Of a stretch of 64,000 nucleotides of DNA, positions 25,350 to 37,419 are shown piece after piece; the first letter of the stretch is position 1; each line of letters opens with the position of its first letter. Under the pieces are notes generated by a model, which was not told the origin of the DNA, searched no databases, and saw only the letters and a list, made by a program, of their open reading frames with translations. Both the position numbers and the translations under genes were made by a program. This DNA is from Cryptomeria japonica (Eukaryota; Streptophyta; Pinopsida; Cupressales; Cupressaceae), in contig NC_081414.1 of NCBI RefSeq assembly GCF_030272615.1, forward strand, positions 658,576,292 to 658,640,291. Direction: 5' to 3'.

Positions 25350-25701
25350 CTACAAACCCCCAAACAAATTTTTTTTATTTTTTTTTTTCAAAAAAAATGC
25401 CCCTCTTTTTAATATCTTTTTTTTCAAAAAAATTTCAAACTGGAAAAATTTTCAGAAAAAAAAAAAAAAATCCGAAAATTCCGTACCATACTGCCCGAAT
25501 TGGGCAAAAAATTCCTCCACACCCAAAATTCGACTTTCGCCAAAATAGGTCGAGTTTATACTCGGTTTTTATGGAAACGGCCTCCCAGACACAATGGCGA
25601 GGTCAAAAACGCTCTAGGATGCCTCCAAAACGCGCAATCCCTCAGATCCAAAAATAGAAGCCTTCCAAGATGTCTCCCAAAACCAATCAATGAAGCCCCA
25701 A
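25350..25701 (-). other. Copia leader, distal part next to the PBS
   Basis: Starts with long A and T homopolymers (25370-25480), then low-complexity sequence up to the PBS. Short open frames are not protein-like. Confidence 0.5.
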
Positions 25702-25715
25702 TAGCTCTGATACCA
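25702..25715 (-). other. Copia primer binding site
   Basis: Minus-strand TGGTATCAGAGCTA lies directly inside the 5' LTR and matches the 3' end of initiator tRNA-Met, the usual Copia primer. Confidence 0.9.
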
Positions 25716-26164
25716 TGTGAGATTTTTCCAAGATCAAGGGCACAATGAAAAGCATAAAGAGAGACAATAGAATGACAAGAACAAACTGTATTCTCATCAA
25801 TATACAAATGATCAACTGGATTAACCAATACAATGAATACGAGTCTGCTTATATAGGCAAGGCCATATGGATATACGAGCACACAATCATGACATGTGGC
25901 TCAATGAGAAACAAGGGCAGGTAAGAAATACTAGGGGTGGGTAGGAGAAATAATATAATATTCAACAAGAGGTGGATGACCCACCGAATGTGGAGTGTAA
26001 CGGCAAAATAAGACCACAAAAGGTGGAATTTCTCCTACAAGCTATATCCCTATGTGCACACTTCCCTAAGTGTCTCATATCCAAACTACGAAGAGATGCA
26101 TTATCCTAAGATAACTTAAGTAAAGTGTAATAACATCCATGATGAATATTTATTTACACCAACA
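25716..26164 (-). repeat. Copia 5' LTR
   Basis: 449 bp, near-identical to 19153-19596, carrying an extra five bases (about 26120-26125). Supplies the element's promoter. Confidence 0.93.
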
Positions 26165-26460
26165 AAATTATTCTGAGGACAAACGACATGCTTGAGATTG
26201 ATCTAGTTCACTGGCTATTGGGCAAATCTTAAGCCAACACAGTACTTGTGAATTCTAATAAACCAAATAATATTTTATTATGATTGCTCATAACATCAGC
26301 TAAATTATTCTACCGACAAAATTATTCTAAGGACAAATGACATGCTTAGGATTGATCTAGTTCACTGGCTATTGGGCAAATCTTAAGCCAACACAGTACT
26401 TGTGAAGTCTAATAAACCAAATAATATTTTATTATGATTGCTCATAACATCAGCTAAATT
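26164..26460. repeat. Tandem duplication, 154-bp period
   Basis: 26164-26306 and 26318-26460 are near-identical (AAAATTATTCT...CAGCTAAATT), separated by 11 bp. The Copia target duplication lies exactly at the left edge of the first unit. Confidence 0.9.
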
Positions 26461-26469
26461 CTATGGTTC

Positions 26470-27710
26470 TATGAACTCTAAAAATTTGGATCTCGATCAT
26501 GTAAGACAACACTCTCTTCATCCTATAATTATGAGATATAGATATCTTTAGGGGCAAACTGCAGGTCCTTAGCGATCACTGTACTAAAGTAGTTATCGCT
26601 GTCAAATTTCATGTCTTAGATCTTAAAAAGACACTACTAATAGTACCCAATGATGCAATTTTGCATTTCAGGAGCACTATTTTCTGATCTCAAACTTGAT
26701 CATATTCATAATTATATATAGCAAAATATTAACTTCACTGTTTAATGCCAATATTCACAAGATTTCAGCATTGAACTCAAAAAAATCTAGTCACAAATTT
26801 AAACTCAAAACATTTTATATATTTCTAAGGTAGAGATTTCAAAGTTGGTATCTTTCCAGCTATATATTGTGCTGCAGAAACGAATGGGACACAAACTGTT
26901 TGAATTTATCATGCAAAACTAAATCCAAATAGCTTAGTCGGAGAGGAAAGATTTAGCAAGAAATAAGGCTCAAATAGGATGTGTTAAGCGGGATGGTTAT
27001 AAAATTGGGTCCATTCGGCATGTCTTTAAGACGGTGTCATAAAGGACCCAAGTTCAAGACATAGTGGGCGTAAAGCCGCTTAGTTATACATTCTAGTAGC
27101 TTATCCAATCCACCAGGGAGGGGTGGCAATAGCACTAAGGAAAAGACCCAAAAAAATGATAAGGCTGTTACAAAAATGTGCTTTAAACTGTCTAATTTCC
27201 GAATTCCTTAATTCAGTCAATGCACATCGCCCATACAACTTTCTACTTGAAAGAACTGCTCCTGCATACAGGAAGGACTGTTATTAAAAGCTAGTTATTC
27301 CACAACATAGTTGGGAAGACTTCGTGAAGATACACTAAACTGAGCTAAATGATTCCCCTTCCTCAAAATGATTCGGTATACCCTAAAAGATACAATGCTG
27401 CTGAACCCCAAATTTAAGAAAGCCCTGGGAAGCTACGCATAACAAATAGGCTGGAAACATTGATATGGTAGACCTTACAAGCACTCTTACTTCCTCAAGC
27501 CCTTAAAGAAACCTGTTCAGTACTCCAATTTTCCTTCAATTGGTTCTATGGCACCTTGGAAGTTTCTTATTATGCAATTAACCATTTTTCATTGAAAAGA
27601 TATCAATTATTATTTGAAACCTAATAACAAACCGAGAAGGCAAAGGAGAATACCACTCTGAGCTAAAAAAATCTCACACCAAATTTAAGATAAACAGTTT
27701 AAGGTCTTAC
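26470..27710. other. Proximal part of intron 2
   Basis: Intron sequence between the tandem duplication and exon 2. A possible SINE fragment lies at 26980-27140; nothing else is supported. Confidence 0.55.
26980..27140 (+). mobile_element. Candidate tRNA-derived SINE fragment
   Basis: Contains a box B-like AAGTTCAAGAC at about 27048 after a possible tRNA body, then TAGTGGG and an A-rich tail near 27150. Box A is weak. Suggestive only. Confidence 0.3.
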
Positions 27711-27855
27711 AAACATTCTTAGTAGCTTCTTCGTCTAGATGCCAATTTGACCTTTCTATTATCTCTGGCAGCTGCTCAACTGCCAAGCTATACCAAGACA
27801 AATCTGGAAAAGCATGAATTCTCCATGAACCTGCCCTTAGCCTGCTGCTTCCAAC
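27711..27855 (-). CDS. Exon 2 of the plastid membrane protein gene
   Basis: Acceptor TACGTAG at 27856 and donor GTAAGA at 27710. 48 codons plus one base (phase 1). Encodes the soluble domain with LSWYSLAVEQLPEIIERSNW, the most protein-like stretch of the gene. Its split codon pairs with exon 3, 18 kb away, to give Tyr80. Confidence 0.82.
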
Positions 27856-28185
27856 CTACGTAAAAGCACCGATATTTGCAGTCATTACCTGATACATAAA
27901 CTCTTAAAATCGAGACAATATAAATTAAGAAAAACTAATATTGGACAACCATAAAAAAAAATCTTCTGAACAAATTGATACACTAATAAATCCAAAAATT
28001 AGCATGGAATTTCAAATTAAAAGAAAAAAGAATTGTAACCTTAGCCTGATTTTGACTGTGACAAGTACTGAAACGCGATCCCTGGTAGCATTGAACCTGA
28101 GCCTTCACAAAATTGAGGAATTGATCAATGAGTTGCATATCAAAATGGAAAACAGGGAGTTTTAAAATTGGTTAAAGTTAGTTAC
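27856..28185 (-). other. Intron 1 of the plastid membrane protein gene
   Basis: 330 bp, GT-AG. A 74-codon plus-strand open frame inside is not protein-like. Confidence 0.75.
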
Positions 28186-28278
28186 CCATGTGTGAGAGAT
28201 TTTACAATGCGTTTTCTCGCTGTGGTGTCGAAGAGGACGAATAGGACTACCGACCAGAGTTGCAGAAGCGGTAGCCAT
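28186..28278 (-). CDS. Exon 1 of the plastid membrane protein gene
   Basis: 31 codons from the ATG at 28278 to TGG, followed by the donor GTAACT at 28185. Encodes most of the predicted transit peptide. The upstream stop/ATG context is clean: the ATG is preceded by GGCAATA, and no longer in-frame start is needed. Confidence 0.8.
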
Positions 28279-28420
28279 TATTGCCGTAGCTATTTCGAAT
28301 GCATGATATTATTCTACTGAAAACGTTTAGTAGATGATATTATTCTGGGTAGATGATATTATGTCGTGGTAACCAGATAAGGTGATTGTCCCGTTATTAA
28401 AGGGTGGTCTTCCTTCAATC
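28279..28420 (-). promoter_or_regulatory. 5' UTR / proximal promoter of the plastid membrane protein gene
   Basis: Contains three copies of an ATAATATCAT motif (minus strand) and an upstream CCTTATCTGG, which includes a GATAA (I-box-like) core often found in light-regulated plant promoters. The transcription start is not determined. Regulatory meaning is inference. Confidence 0.3.
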
Positions 28421-31400
28421 TTCTATTCTTAGCATTCTCAAGTTGTTTAAAATTGTTATAAAACTGGATTAGCTTGCATGAAAAAGATGATGAAAAAGAT
28501 GATATTTTTCTTGATAGCTAGATTCTTTGGCTGATTTTATTTTTTTTGGGTAGACAGATATTTTTTTTAGCCTGCATGGTTTGGATTCAAAATATATTTT
28601 TATATTTGAAAATTAATTTTTAAATTGTTTTGGATCAAGAGGTCTATATTGCTTTTGAAAAGAGACTTTTCAACCAAGATCAAAAGTACTCCATATATTT
28701 GTAATGGTAAGATTTGTATATCTATGTTAATTTTTGTGTAGTTTTGGTTTTATTTTGAGATAATGTTTAATATGATTGTATGGTAACATTGAGTACGATC
28801 CCTATCTATCTTCATTTACTCTCACTTGCATGCATTTTTATATAGTTGGCTTTGTCTTAATCCTATATTCTCATATCTTCATATATTCATCTCATTTATT
28901 AGCTGAATATTCCACATATTCATTCTTGATCACAAGATCTTGCATTTCCTATCTTATGCCAATCCCATGACATGTAAGAGTGACCTTGAATAATACAAAT
29001 GTAACCCAAATTTCTAAGTTATCAACTCCACCCTCTTCCATTAATTTTTAAGAGTCAATTTGGTACACATTTGTGTGATAATTCATTATGTCTTAGTATT
29101 TAAAGATATTTATTTGAGCATTAAAACACTTTCAATAACCAATTAAACATCATAAGCATCAAGGAACGTTTCTAGGAACTATGCTACTCCAAAATTTATC
29201 CCCATAACTATGTATGAGTTGGATGCACAAGTGTTACTCACTTCTCACCTACGTATAGATAGATCATTCTTACTAATGTGGCAAAAGCTAGTGGGAGAGG
29301 GGTGTCTAAGGACTGCCATCTTCATGAGAAAGGATTGTCCTAAAAGTGGCAATGATGTCTACATATGTGAGGGAGTTGTGTTGTTTACTTAATTACTCTC
29401 TTCCAGAGGAAGGGGTATTTAATAACAGATGGTAGTGTTGATTTGTGGTGTGGTGGCGGTGATGTGGGATGTGCTCTAGGAAACCTCTAGAGAGGTGTTC
29501 TAATGATAATCATATGTGATTTAGCACATTGTTTCCATGGATTATGTCAAACTCATTGAGCCTTCATGAGAAAAGCACCAAACCAATGATTTTCTATTTC
29601 AATTAACTCTTGGAGAAGGGTCAACTTTCTTGATTATGCCTATTGAACTCTCTACCTATATTTGTTACAAGATGAGAGCTTTCTCCTAGAGTTTTTCTTA
29701 GTCAATCACTTCTAGATTTAATTGAGTTGTTCTAAATGTATTTAAGATGGACTCTACCTTGTCATCTTTAATCCCAAGATGTCCCAGCTTAGTAGTGAGA
29801 GAGAGGGAGAAGAAATAGGTATATCATATTTTAGTGTGCTAGTTTAAGCTTTGTGTTTGAGTTGTCATATCTAATTAGTTGTGATTCACTTGATTGCTTT
29901 GTTTGCTTGTTACATGTTTTCTTGTTTGCAAAGGGTTTTTGAGTTGAGTTCACATTTTTTATGAATTTTGAATGAGTATAAACTAATGGAATGGATAAGT
30001 ATGGTTAAGCTAAATACAATAATGCACCCTTTTCAAATTCAATAAATGAACAACTAATTTATATTTTTGTGTTTTCCCAAATAATAATGTGAGCTAATTC
30101 GCTATCAAATTGAGTAAATAACTAAATGAAAAAATGATGATTACAACTAAATAAATGAATGTACAAATGAGCAAGCAAATGTTTTTTTTCTTAGTTTCCT
30201 ATATGATTTATAAATCGTTCTATGTGTGTTTTGCTTGACTTTTGTTTGCTTATTTGAAGACACTTTTGTTGATTCATTAACATCATTGAGTATTTGCTTA
30301 GAAATAATATAATACCAAAATGAAGCTAAGCTTTATAATTTAATTTGCATTAATTTAATACAATATAATAAAGAAATCTTATCTAATCAATACCAAATCC
30401 AAGATACAATTCAATGAAATGTCATAGATCTAGTTAATATGGAAATATATTCTATGTAATTTTTTATTTCAATCTTTTGATAGCAAACTACTTTAACAAC
30501 TTCTAAGAAAAAATGGAACTTCACATTGGGGAGATTGACAATCTAAGATGATGATGAAATGTTCACAACATGTGTATCCTCAATTATTTTTATGTGATCT
30601 TCTCTCTTCTCCACCTTGGGGTCATCCACTCGGAAGAAGCAATGGCAATGATAAACCAAACTAAGAAGGAAATGGTAGGGAGTGTTGTAGTTACTATTTT
30701 GAGAGCTTTAGAGATTCAAAAAAACTATAAGGAGAGCCTAGAGGTTGTGTGAGAATGGATATTACAGATTAATCTTAGACTTTTTTTTGGAGACCTCTAA
30801 ATTGACCTTCTAACTTGATTAAAAGATTGTGACAAGAGAGACCAAAACTTAAAATTTTTATAGGGGGTAACCAAGAAACAACAAAAAACCCTTTATAAAT
30901 CCATATGGGAGTGTATAAGTAGGATTAGATTCACAATTAGAGGGAAGAGTTGAAGAGTTTTTAGAGGTATGTAAAATCGGGATTGGGTTACACTAGAGAT
31001 CAAAGCCAAAATAGTGGTGAAGGACTAGAACTAAAGTTTATGTGTCAAGATTGAAAATACACTTAAGTTCTTACTTTTATCAAGTTGGGTCACTCCTTTG
31101 TTAGGCTAGGTCACTTAGACAATCTTGAAAGGGACCTAAGACTATAACAAGCAACCCTAGCATTTGAAGAATAAACTTGTATTTTAAAGCAAGGTTAAAG
31201 GCTAGAGAGGATGAGGAAAGAGCAAGAGAGGGTCCTAGAGACTAAGTTGACAATTCCATCGAACTAAAAAATGTTTAGAGGTAGTCTTATTTATTAAACA
31301 TGGGTTGCGAGTTGAACCATCTAACCATCATTAAACTTCCATATATACATGTACAATTTTGAGCACTTACATATTTTCCTCCTCAAGTATGGTATTCTAC

Positions 31401-32324
31401 ATAGAAGGTAGGTACATTGTTTCCTAAAATAGGAATATGAAATCCCACAAATTTCTTGTACTTACCTTGTTTGTTGTCTCACATTTAGAGTTGTAAAATA
31501 AAATAAGGATCACGAGTAATAAAAAAATATTCAAAATATGAGTGATAATAAGACTAACAAGAGTACTTGTCATTTATGCAAGGTTTGAAAAATACTACCT
31601 TCATTTTTCAGGTTTGTTGTCTAACTAAAACCTAAAAAATGAAGAAAAAAAACCAACTCAAGTGCATTTAATTGAAATATTGTCTTAAAGTATGATGACA
31701 ACAAATACAAGAGTATGTACCATGATGTTGAGGTGTAATATATATTTTTCACCTTGCCTCAACTAGATGATTTGCACAAAGAATAGAAAATTGGCCTATT
31801 TATGCCAAATTGGTGCATTTGAATTTTATGGCCACTTTATAATGGAGAAAAAAAATGATATTTGAGCTTAATAGTGAAATAATCAAATTGTATAGTATGA
31901 AAATGGAATTTGGTAGAACATAAGAAGAAGATCCACTTTCATACCAACATTAGGATACGAAATCACCTAGAGAGTGATCATATTTGACTAACTCTTGTAA
32001 AAAAGAGTCAAATGACACTTCTAGGGTTTCTAATTCCTTCATTGTTATGGAAAGTGAATTCAAAATATGGAGATATGTTGAAGTGATGCAAACTATGGCC
32101 AATATATGAATAAAGTAAACACTTAAGTTGTTGTAAATGACTAATAGATAATAAAAAATGTTGTAACATACATAGAACTAGGTAGGGAATCTAATTGTGC
32201 ACCTATGACTAAAATTTAATGTTGATTTGGTAGGATCAATGAACTAGGAAACCTTGGTCTTCTGAGGTTGAGCTATTGTCAATAAATCTACAACCTAAAG
32301 CAGTTTGGAAGCCACCTATGAAAC
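28421..32324. other. AT-rich intergenic DNA
   Basis: No gene, RNA or structured repeat could be supported. Short ORFs (such as 28776-28970, 29210-29392 and 30570-30752) lack protein-like composition or neighbours. Confidence 0.6.
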
Positions 32325-32340
32325 TTGATGCAGAATTCTG

Positions 32341-32370
32341 AGGACCAAGGCACCCCAGCGCCTTGGTCCT
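32341..32370. repeat. Perfect inverted repeat, 11-bp arms
   Basis: AGGACCAAGGC - ACCCCAGC - GCCTTGGTCCT. Related imperfect versions occur at 33112-33143 (GACCAGG...TTGGTC) and nearby, suggesting a recurring hairpin in one element. Confidence 0.85.
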
Positions 32371-32396
32371 TGAAAATCAATTCTGAATTCCAGGAA

Positions 32397-32625
32397 CAAG
32401 TCTGTATCGAGCTCTTGATGTTGTTTGAGGTTATCCGCCTTTGTCGGGTACTTGTAGTTGCACATAAGAGGAAAGTAAGAGGGTTGCGAATAGGGGTTGT
32501 GTTAGGTCAAGTCTGTATCAAGCTCCTGATGTTGTTTTAGGTCATCCGACTTTGTCGGGTACTTGTAGTTGCACATAAGAGGAAAGAAAGAGGGTTGTGA
32601 CTAGGGGTTGTGTTAGGTCAAACCC
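32397..32625. repeat. Tandem duplication, 111-bp period
   Basis: TCTGTATC(G/A)AGCTC and the following 100 bp occur at 32401 and again at 32512, with about a dozen changes. Ends in GTTAGGTCAA in both units. Confidence 0.88.
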
Positions 32626-33990
32626 TAGGTTTGGAATTAAACCTAATTGAAATAGAAATTGAACTTGAACTTGAATTGAATCGAAAAGGATTGCCTTTTA
32701 AGGGCAAGGCTTGATCTGAAATTGAAATGCTTAAATGTAGATGATTATACCTTTAATAGGTGATGCAATGTTCTTAGGGTAAGTCCTCCATGTATTGATG
32801 CAATAAAATGACAAATCACATAAAATCCGTCATGAAATCATAGATAAAACATAAGTGGAATATGCCTTGATGTAGTTTGGTGCTCCTTGAATCAAATTTT
32901 CTCGAGGAAGAAGAGTTACTCTTGAATTGGATGATAATGTTAGCATAAAATGAGATGATGAAAATGAATTGAGAGGGATGCCTTATATAGGGATTTATTA
33001 ATTAAAATAACCTTTAGGACAACTTATATTTATGATTTTTTTGCATAGAGTAGAACTTGAATTAGATAAGACTGCCAAATTATCCTCTCAAAATTTTGGG
33101 AAAAAAGTGTGGGACCAGGTAGCTTTAGCGACTTGGTCTTATCAACTTTTTTTTGAATTTCTAGGGATGTGAGATAACATGGTTTTAATGTCAATTCCAG
33201 CTCGGTGGCTCAAACCATACTATATAGATATGTGAAATGTGTCTTGGAAGTTGAAATTAGGGTTTTATTGTGATTAAATTAGGATGAAATGATAAAGGGC
33301 ACACCTAGAATTAAGGGCCCAAATAAGAGTGTGATGATGTAATAAAGTGGAACAAGACCCATAATATTAATTTAAATCAATTAAGGTCCTATAATGCATA
33401 GAGGAAATGGAAACACTAAAATGAGTGCTAGGAGAGTGTGAAATTGGACACACTAATGAAGGTGTACAATTTAGAACACTACATCTAGCCCCCAATTTAG
33501 CAGAGTATGATCTTATAGTCATACTCTTAGTAAAGTAGAAATGAAGAGGTAGAGCATTTGAGAGCAAGAAAAACTAGGGATAGGATAATTTTTAGGGATG
33601 ATAAAGCCCCCACCATAGGATCCTATCAATCCATGCAAGTAACATTTAAAAGAAAACAATGTTGGTACTAAACACAAAGTTCCAAGTCCACTAGTTGAAG
33701 AGACCTCGATAATGAAAATGTCTCAACTGCTAATATCATTCTCAACATGTTATTGCAAGAGCACAAGTGGACTTATAGAAATAACAAGGACATACTCCAC
33801 TTAAAGGCACAATAAACCATGATCCAAAACTAGCAAAGTGTCTTATGCTATGGGTTCATGGGAGAGAAAGAAGGAACATGGATTCCTGGGCTAGAAAGTT
33901 GTGTTATGCTAGGTGATCCATGGATTGCAAGTTGTGTTATAATAGTTCCACTCATCTTACTAAAATGCCATGTGGTTTCAGGAGTTAATC
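32626..33990. other. Probable LTR-like or repeat-derived sequence, unclassified
   Basis: Contains a TATA-like CCTTATATAGGG at about 32980 and AATAAA-like strings downstream, so part may be an LTR of unknown family in plus orientation. No ends, duplication or coding sequence could be defined. Confidence 0.3.
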
Positions 33991-34300
33991 ATCTCATCTA
34001 AGACTTTCATTTGGTTTCAAGCATGCAACAACCTGAATAAGACATGCAATTGAAAAAAAAACCATATGTTTGGTTTCGGGAATGAAGCATCTCGTATAAG
34101 AGTTAGGTTTGGTTTTGAGAATGTACACCCCATATAAGACAAATGATGCATAAAATGAGGATGAAGCATGAAGATGCAACAATCCCATAGATTATAGATA
34201 AGATGAGGCTTAAGCATGAGGATGCAATAATCCCATAAATAATGGATAAAATAGGGGTGAAACATGAATATGAAACAATCCCAAATTTATAATCGATAGT
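33935..34300. repeat. Degenerate tandem repeats (about 60 bp and 48 bp)
   Basis: 33960-34140 has three to four diverged units sharing TTTGGTTTC and ATAAGAC. 34149-34296 has three units of about 48 bp sharing GATGCAACAATCCCATA. The periodic minus-strand peptides this creates (YLWDYCIL/NLWDCCIF) are a by-product. Confidence 0.75.
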
Positions 34301-35149
34301 TGAAATGCAACTAGGAGGCCACATATATGTCCCCCATTAAGATGTCAACATAGTCCTATGTTGATGTCTTAAGGTAGATAGAAACAAGGATATCCACCTT
34401 CAACACCAAGGACATATTCGTTAAGCAACAATGCATGCATTCCAAGTTGAGAAAAAAGATGCCTAAATAGGTTTCGTTTCTTAAGAAAGGAAGAGAATTT
34501 TTTCATCTTTAAAGTCAAAAAAATCCTAAAAGATGTTGCTAAACACCACCTCAACAAATTTAGATACTAGAGAAGACAAAGGAAAATCTCGAGGCATGTA
34601 TTTTATTAGATTTTTCCCACATAAGATGACACAATCTTGTGCAACAAATCAATTTTGAGATAATGAAATAAAAAATATTAAACTTAGTATTGAATTGTAG
34701 GGAATCTTGGGACAATATAAACTCTAAGACAAACATTAGACTTAAGACATCAATTTTTGAACGAATGACAAACTAATCTTACATAACTCAATATTATTCT
34801 TTCTTCATGAAATTTAAGATTAAATATCCTCAATCTCCACATTCAATTTTTTATATAATATTTTTTTAAATTGATAAAAGGTAATTTTTTGTATTTCTAA
34901 TAAAAAAATATACAGTCTATTTTTTATGGTTTTGTGGTCTGAAATCGCTCAATTCATCACATATACAACTATCAATAGCCAAGTTATACAAGAAAAAAAT
35001 TCCTACAACTATCTAGACCCAAAAAATGTACTACTAGACCAAAACATAGAACTTATATGATTTGACCTATCCTCACTACTAGCTTAATTAAATGTACATC
35101 TTATATGACAAAATATAAACAAAACCATATTGATTATTGATTTTATTTC
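34301..35149. other. AT-rich intergenic DNA
   Basis: No gene or repeat structure seen. Confidence 0.5.
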
Positions 35150-36230
35150 TTCTCTTCCTTTGGTTGGTTCTCCCAATAATCCTTTGTATCAAATGTCTAG
35201 GTCACTTCTTAATTGTCTTCTACCCATTAGATTTGTAAGCCCTTTGCTCTACTTCCCTTTTTCATAGATACTTTCATATTAAATTCTACCCCACCTATGC
35301 TTTAGCTCAACGATCCTCCTTATCACACAAGGCACTCCAAAGCAAGAAGGGATGCAATGGAGTTATTAATTCAACTACATGGATCCATTTTTTGTCATGT
35401 GCTTTGAAGCCCTCACCAGGTTTAGCGATTACATTGAATGCATTGAGCCCATAGCACCATTCTCCTTTGGCCCACTCGTACATGATCTAGCAGGTGTCAT
35501 CTTTACCACTCAATTGCAAGCACCAAGTGAGAAATAGAGAAACCACATCAATGTGTGTCTTGTATCTATATTTTGTCGCCAAATATCCCTCACCCAACAT
35601 CATCTTGACCTTTGAAAGAACTTTGGGTCATCTATCCTAAAAATGTTCTTTAGTCTATTGTCTATAATTCTCCCCATGAATGAAATCATTTTGTTTTTCA
35701 TTCACAGAGAGAAATTGGCCTCCATTATGTTATGCACAATATCTAAACTCCTCAACCACCGAAACAAGTTTATGATATAAATGCCATCCACACTACCTCC
35801 ATATAACACCCCACACACACTTCAATTACCTTAGAAGTCCCGTCACACTCAATATCTTGCAACCTTCCTATGCCTCTCTTGTAACCCATACCTCCTCATC
35901 CTCAAAATTCACATCCTAAATATCTCATCAAATCTAATCGTTATTATTAAAAATAAATGTAGATGTCCATTTAGATAGCATGTCGACCACCTTGTTCCCC
36001 CCTCTGAAAGTATGTGTAACTTTAAAATTTTGAAATGAATTCAACTTTTCTCTAATTATCTTAATAAACTTGTTTAACTTCCAAAGTTTGTCTATCCTTT
36101 AATGATTACATTAATGATGGTTTGATAATCTCCTTCCAGATAGATCTTCGAGACCGATAATTTGTTTGCCAAGTTCACAATGAGCAAAGTGCCTTTATGT
36201 CTCTCTTGTAACCCGTACCTTTAGTTGGTT
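35150..36230 (-). pseudogene. LINE-type RNase H remnant with a downstream unknown module (copy A)
   Basis: 36230-35893 is about 85-90% identical by eye to 42725-42394 and encodes the C-terminal half of an RVT_3-type RNase H. Downstream (35820-35150, minus) is a heavily stopped frame ending KDYWENQPKEEKK. It resembles the end of the frame at 53600-53430 (KYYWVNGPSEKKKK), which also follows an RNase H remnant. The shared order suggests one element family in which an unrecognised module follows RNase H. Confidence 0.55.
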
Positions 36231-37419
36231 GAAAATTTTGTACACTTGGGAAGATATGCAAAATTGTGGTTTCAGCCACAATGTGTGAGTATAGAATTAT
36301 CCTAATTTAGGGAAGGCTCCCCCTTTTCTACTAACTAAATACTTAATCTAATTTAATCTAATTTGAGTGGAACAACAACCTTTCCTCTTTTTTCAAAAAA
36401 AGGTTATATTCCTTTATCTTCCTAGAAAAGAAACAACAATTTTAAAAGATAACAACAACAACTTAAAGCAAGATGAGAGAGGAAATGAAGTTTCCTAAAA
36501 GTACAAAGACTTTTGTCACCTCCTCTGGGATGGGAAAACAACAACTAAGCACAAAGTCTCAAATTTCTACAATCATATCTACCCTTTTTAGAATAATATA
36601 ACAAGAAAAATGTGCAACATATGGAAACACAAAGTCTACAAGTATGATGCACCTTTGAATTACTTCAAGCGAGAACAATCACAAGCACAATCTTGCAGCT
36701 CTTCTCAACTTTTAAAACTAAACTATATTAATTCAATCTCCAATATTTTCAGCACAAAGTCTGGAAATAATTAGAATGAAGCTCTTCTCAACAAACTTCT
36801 ACAATCTCAAGCAAATACAAATAAATATTCCACCGTGACATAAGAACACAATGGACATAGAGTATGGCTTCAACACAAATTCTAAAATTCCAAACTCTTT
36901 TGATATTACTATAAGAAAAACAGTTTAAAGTATAAAGATCAAAGTCTCTATGATTGTAAATTTTTGTAGAGTTTTCTTGCTTGCTAAAAAGATAAAAATT
37001 ACAAAAGGCACCCTCGTGTATATATAAGAGAGGGACTGAGAGAAAAAGTGGGAGAAGTCTAACTAACTAAGACTTTTTCCATTGCTAACTGACTAATTAT
37101 GACTTATTCAAATTACAATTCTATTGCTAACCAACTTGTAATTGTTTACATATAATTACAATTTACAGGGTTACAAGTGAGAATTCACTTGCAATCATGA
37201 ATCCTGACATTACCTGTAACTTGTTGAAAGCAAAATGCATAAAACAAAATGTGAGTGTCATGAGACACTTCTTATTCTTTCATATCTCTGACCATGAAAG
37301 ACTAAAAATTGTTGATGGGTTTCTGCAACTCATTAGGATCAAGACTCGATGTATTCTTGGCAATGGCAACAATTTTGATAATGACATTAAAATACCTTAT
37401 TGTTGCCCACTTGTGTTCC
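36231..37419. other. Repeat-derived DNA of uncertain class
   Basis: No coding sequence could be supported. A palindrome AAGTGAGAATTCACTT lies at 37170-37185, next to CAATCATGAATC. Its CAAGTG/CACTTG half-sites recall the hairpin array at 40911-42140 on the other side of the unknown ORF, so this may mark the far end of the same element. Confidence 0.35.

Larger units (their letters stand above)
19153..26164 (-). mobile_element. Complete, decayed Ty1/Copia retrotransposon in intron 2
   Basis: Two LTRs (19153-19596 and 25716-26164) in direct orientation flank gag and pol on the minus strand. The target duplication AAATT is perfect (19148-19152 and 26165-26169). A PBS matching initiator tRNA-Met abuts the 5' LTR and a polypurine tract abuts the 3' LTR. 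By eye the LTRs differ at about 13 positions plus one 5-bp indel (around 3%), so the insertion is old but structurally intact. The order gag, protease, integrase, reverse transcriptase, RNase H defines Copia. The unusually long leader (about 1.8 kb) contains a CpG-rich block and a nested TRIM. Many TAG stops make it inactive. Confidence 0.95.
8596..28278 (-). other. Gene model: five-exon plastid-targeted single-pass membrane protein, unknown function
   Basis: Joining 28278-28186, 27855-27711, 9339-9284, 9071-9000 and 8724-8596 gives one uninterrupted 164-residue frame. All four introns are GT-AG (330, 18371, 212 and 275 bp) and the phases agree at every junction. The N terminus (MATASATLVGSPIRPLRHH) is rich in Ala, Ser, Thr and Arg with no acid until about residue 21, like a chloroplast transit peptide. 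A conserved-looking stretch follows (WRIHAFPDLSWYSLAVEQLP), then one hydrophobic span at about residues 80-97 (YTFYICFTIWGCCVFGSM), an acidic/aromatic segment (KDPFYDGDPYRKDGGDG), and a charged coiled-coil-like C terminus ending KEKEPV. It resembles a small plant-specific plastid envelope family; my guess is the group of Arabidopsis At1g42960, from memory and unverified. No enzymatic motif is visible. Codons are intact, unlike the surrounding elements. Confidence 0.82.
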
